Shown here one piece after another: positions 63,955-64,000 of a stretch of 64,000 bases of DNA. The first letter of the stretch is position 1, and each line of letters opens with the position of its first letter. The notes beneath the pieces are model-generated. The model saw only the letters and a program-made list of their open reading frames with translations. It made no database searches and was not told the DNA's origin. Source of the stretch: Durusdinium trenchii (Eukaryota; Sar; Dinophyceae; Suessiales; Symbiodiniaceae); assembly GCA_963970005.1 (NCBI GenBank), contig CAXAMN010029050.1:57583-121582 (forward strand), given 5' to 3'. The translations under genes were made by a program, and so were the position numbers.

Positions 63955-64000
63955 GTGTGCGATTGGGAGTTTGGCTGCTAGTGTGGGGGAGCTTTGGTTG

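Overview
This is a eukaryotic nuclear window, most likely from a dinoflagellate and probably the Symbiodiniaceae. That placement is inferred from gene families, not from a marker gene. The pointers are a LINE that carries a DNA cytosine methyltransferase, degenerate BspA-type leucine-rich-repeat (LRR) genes, a GIY-YIG plus reverse-transcriptase (RT) Penelope-like element, short exons that sometimes fit GC rather than GT donors, and polypyrimidine-AG signals ahead of each ORF of the largest element. No bacterial operon, rRNA or tRNA gene was recognised.

Layout. 1-11.5 kb is mostly non-coding, with simple repeats, one MITE-like repeat and scattered candidate exons of coiled-coil genes. 11.5-20 kb holds broken LRR genes on both strands and six copies of a short poly(A)-ended retroposon with a conserved hairpin; one copy sits in an LRR gene between 18-bp target duplications. 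21.2-29.5 kb is a decayed minus-strand LINE: DNMT3-like methyltransferase, APE-type endonuclease, RT (PGPDG and YVDD motifs) and a 3' segment. 29.5-42.2 kb has two more retroposon copies, an LRR fragment, and long stretches in which I see nothing firm.

42.2-44.5 kb is a head-to-tail cluster of terminal-repeat units. It includes a small element (42854-44220) with 98%-identical terminal repeats and only 575 bp inside. 44.8-48.3 kb has candidate exons of an EF-hand/coiled-coil gene and an alternating CTAGTAG repeat.

48618-63902 is the main discovery: a 15.3-kb element bounded by 418-420-bp direct repeats that look over 99% identical, so it is young. It encodes on one strand about ten proteins: three related small proteins with Arg/Ser tails, a long SR-domain protein region, a P/Q-rich protein, a coiled-coil protein in the same frame as a GIY-YIG+RT protein, a protein with a C-terminal Myb/SANT-like domain, and several unknowns. 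I read it as a giant Penelope-like element with N-terminal GIY-YIG, comparable in concept to the multi-gene telomeric Penelope relatives of rotifers but with a different gene set. Its terminal repeats carry an RNA-like domain (a closing helix plus two hairpins) that recurs six times in the window, with compensatory changes in the diverged copies. Its 5' internal leader carries three further hairpins with a GCAGC loop, shared with the small non-autonomous element. Together these suggest one autonomous element mobilising short derivatives, with insertion at GT-rich sites that include the ends of earlier copies.
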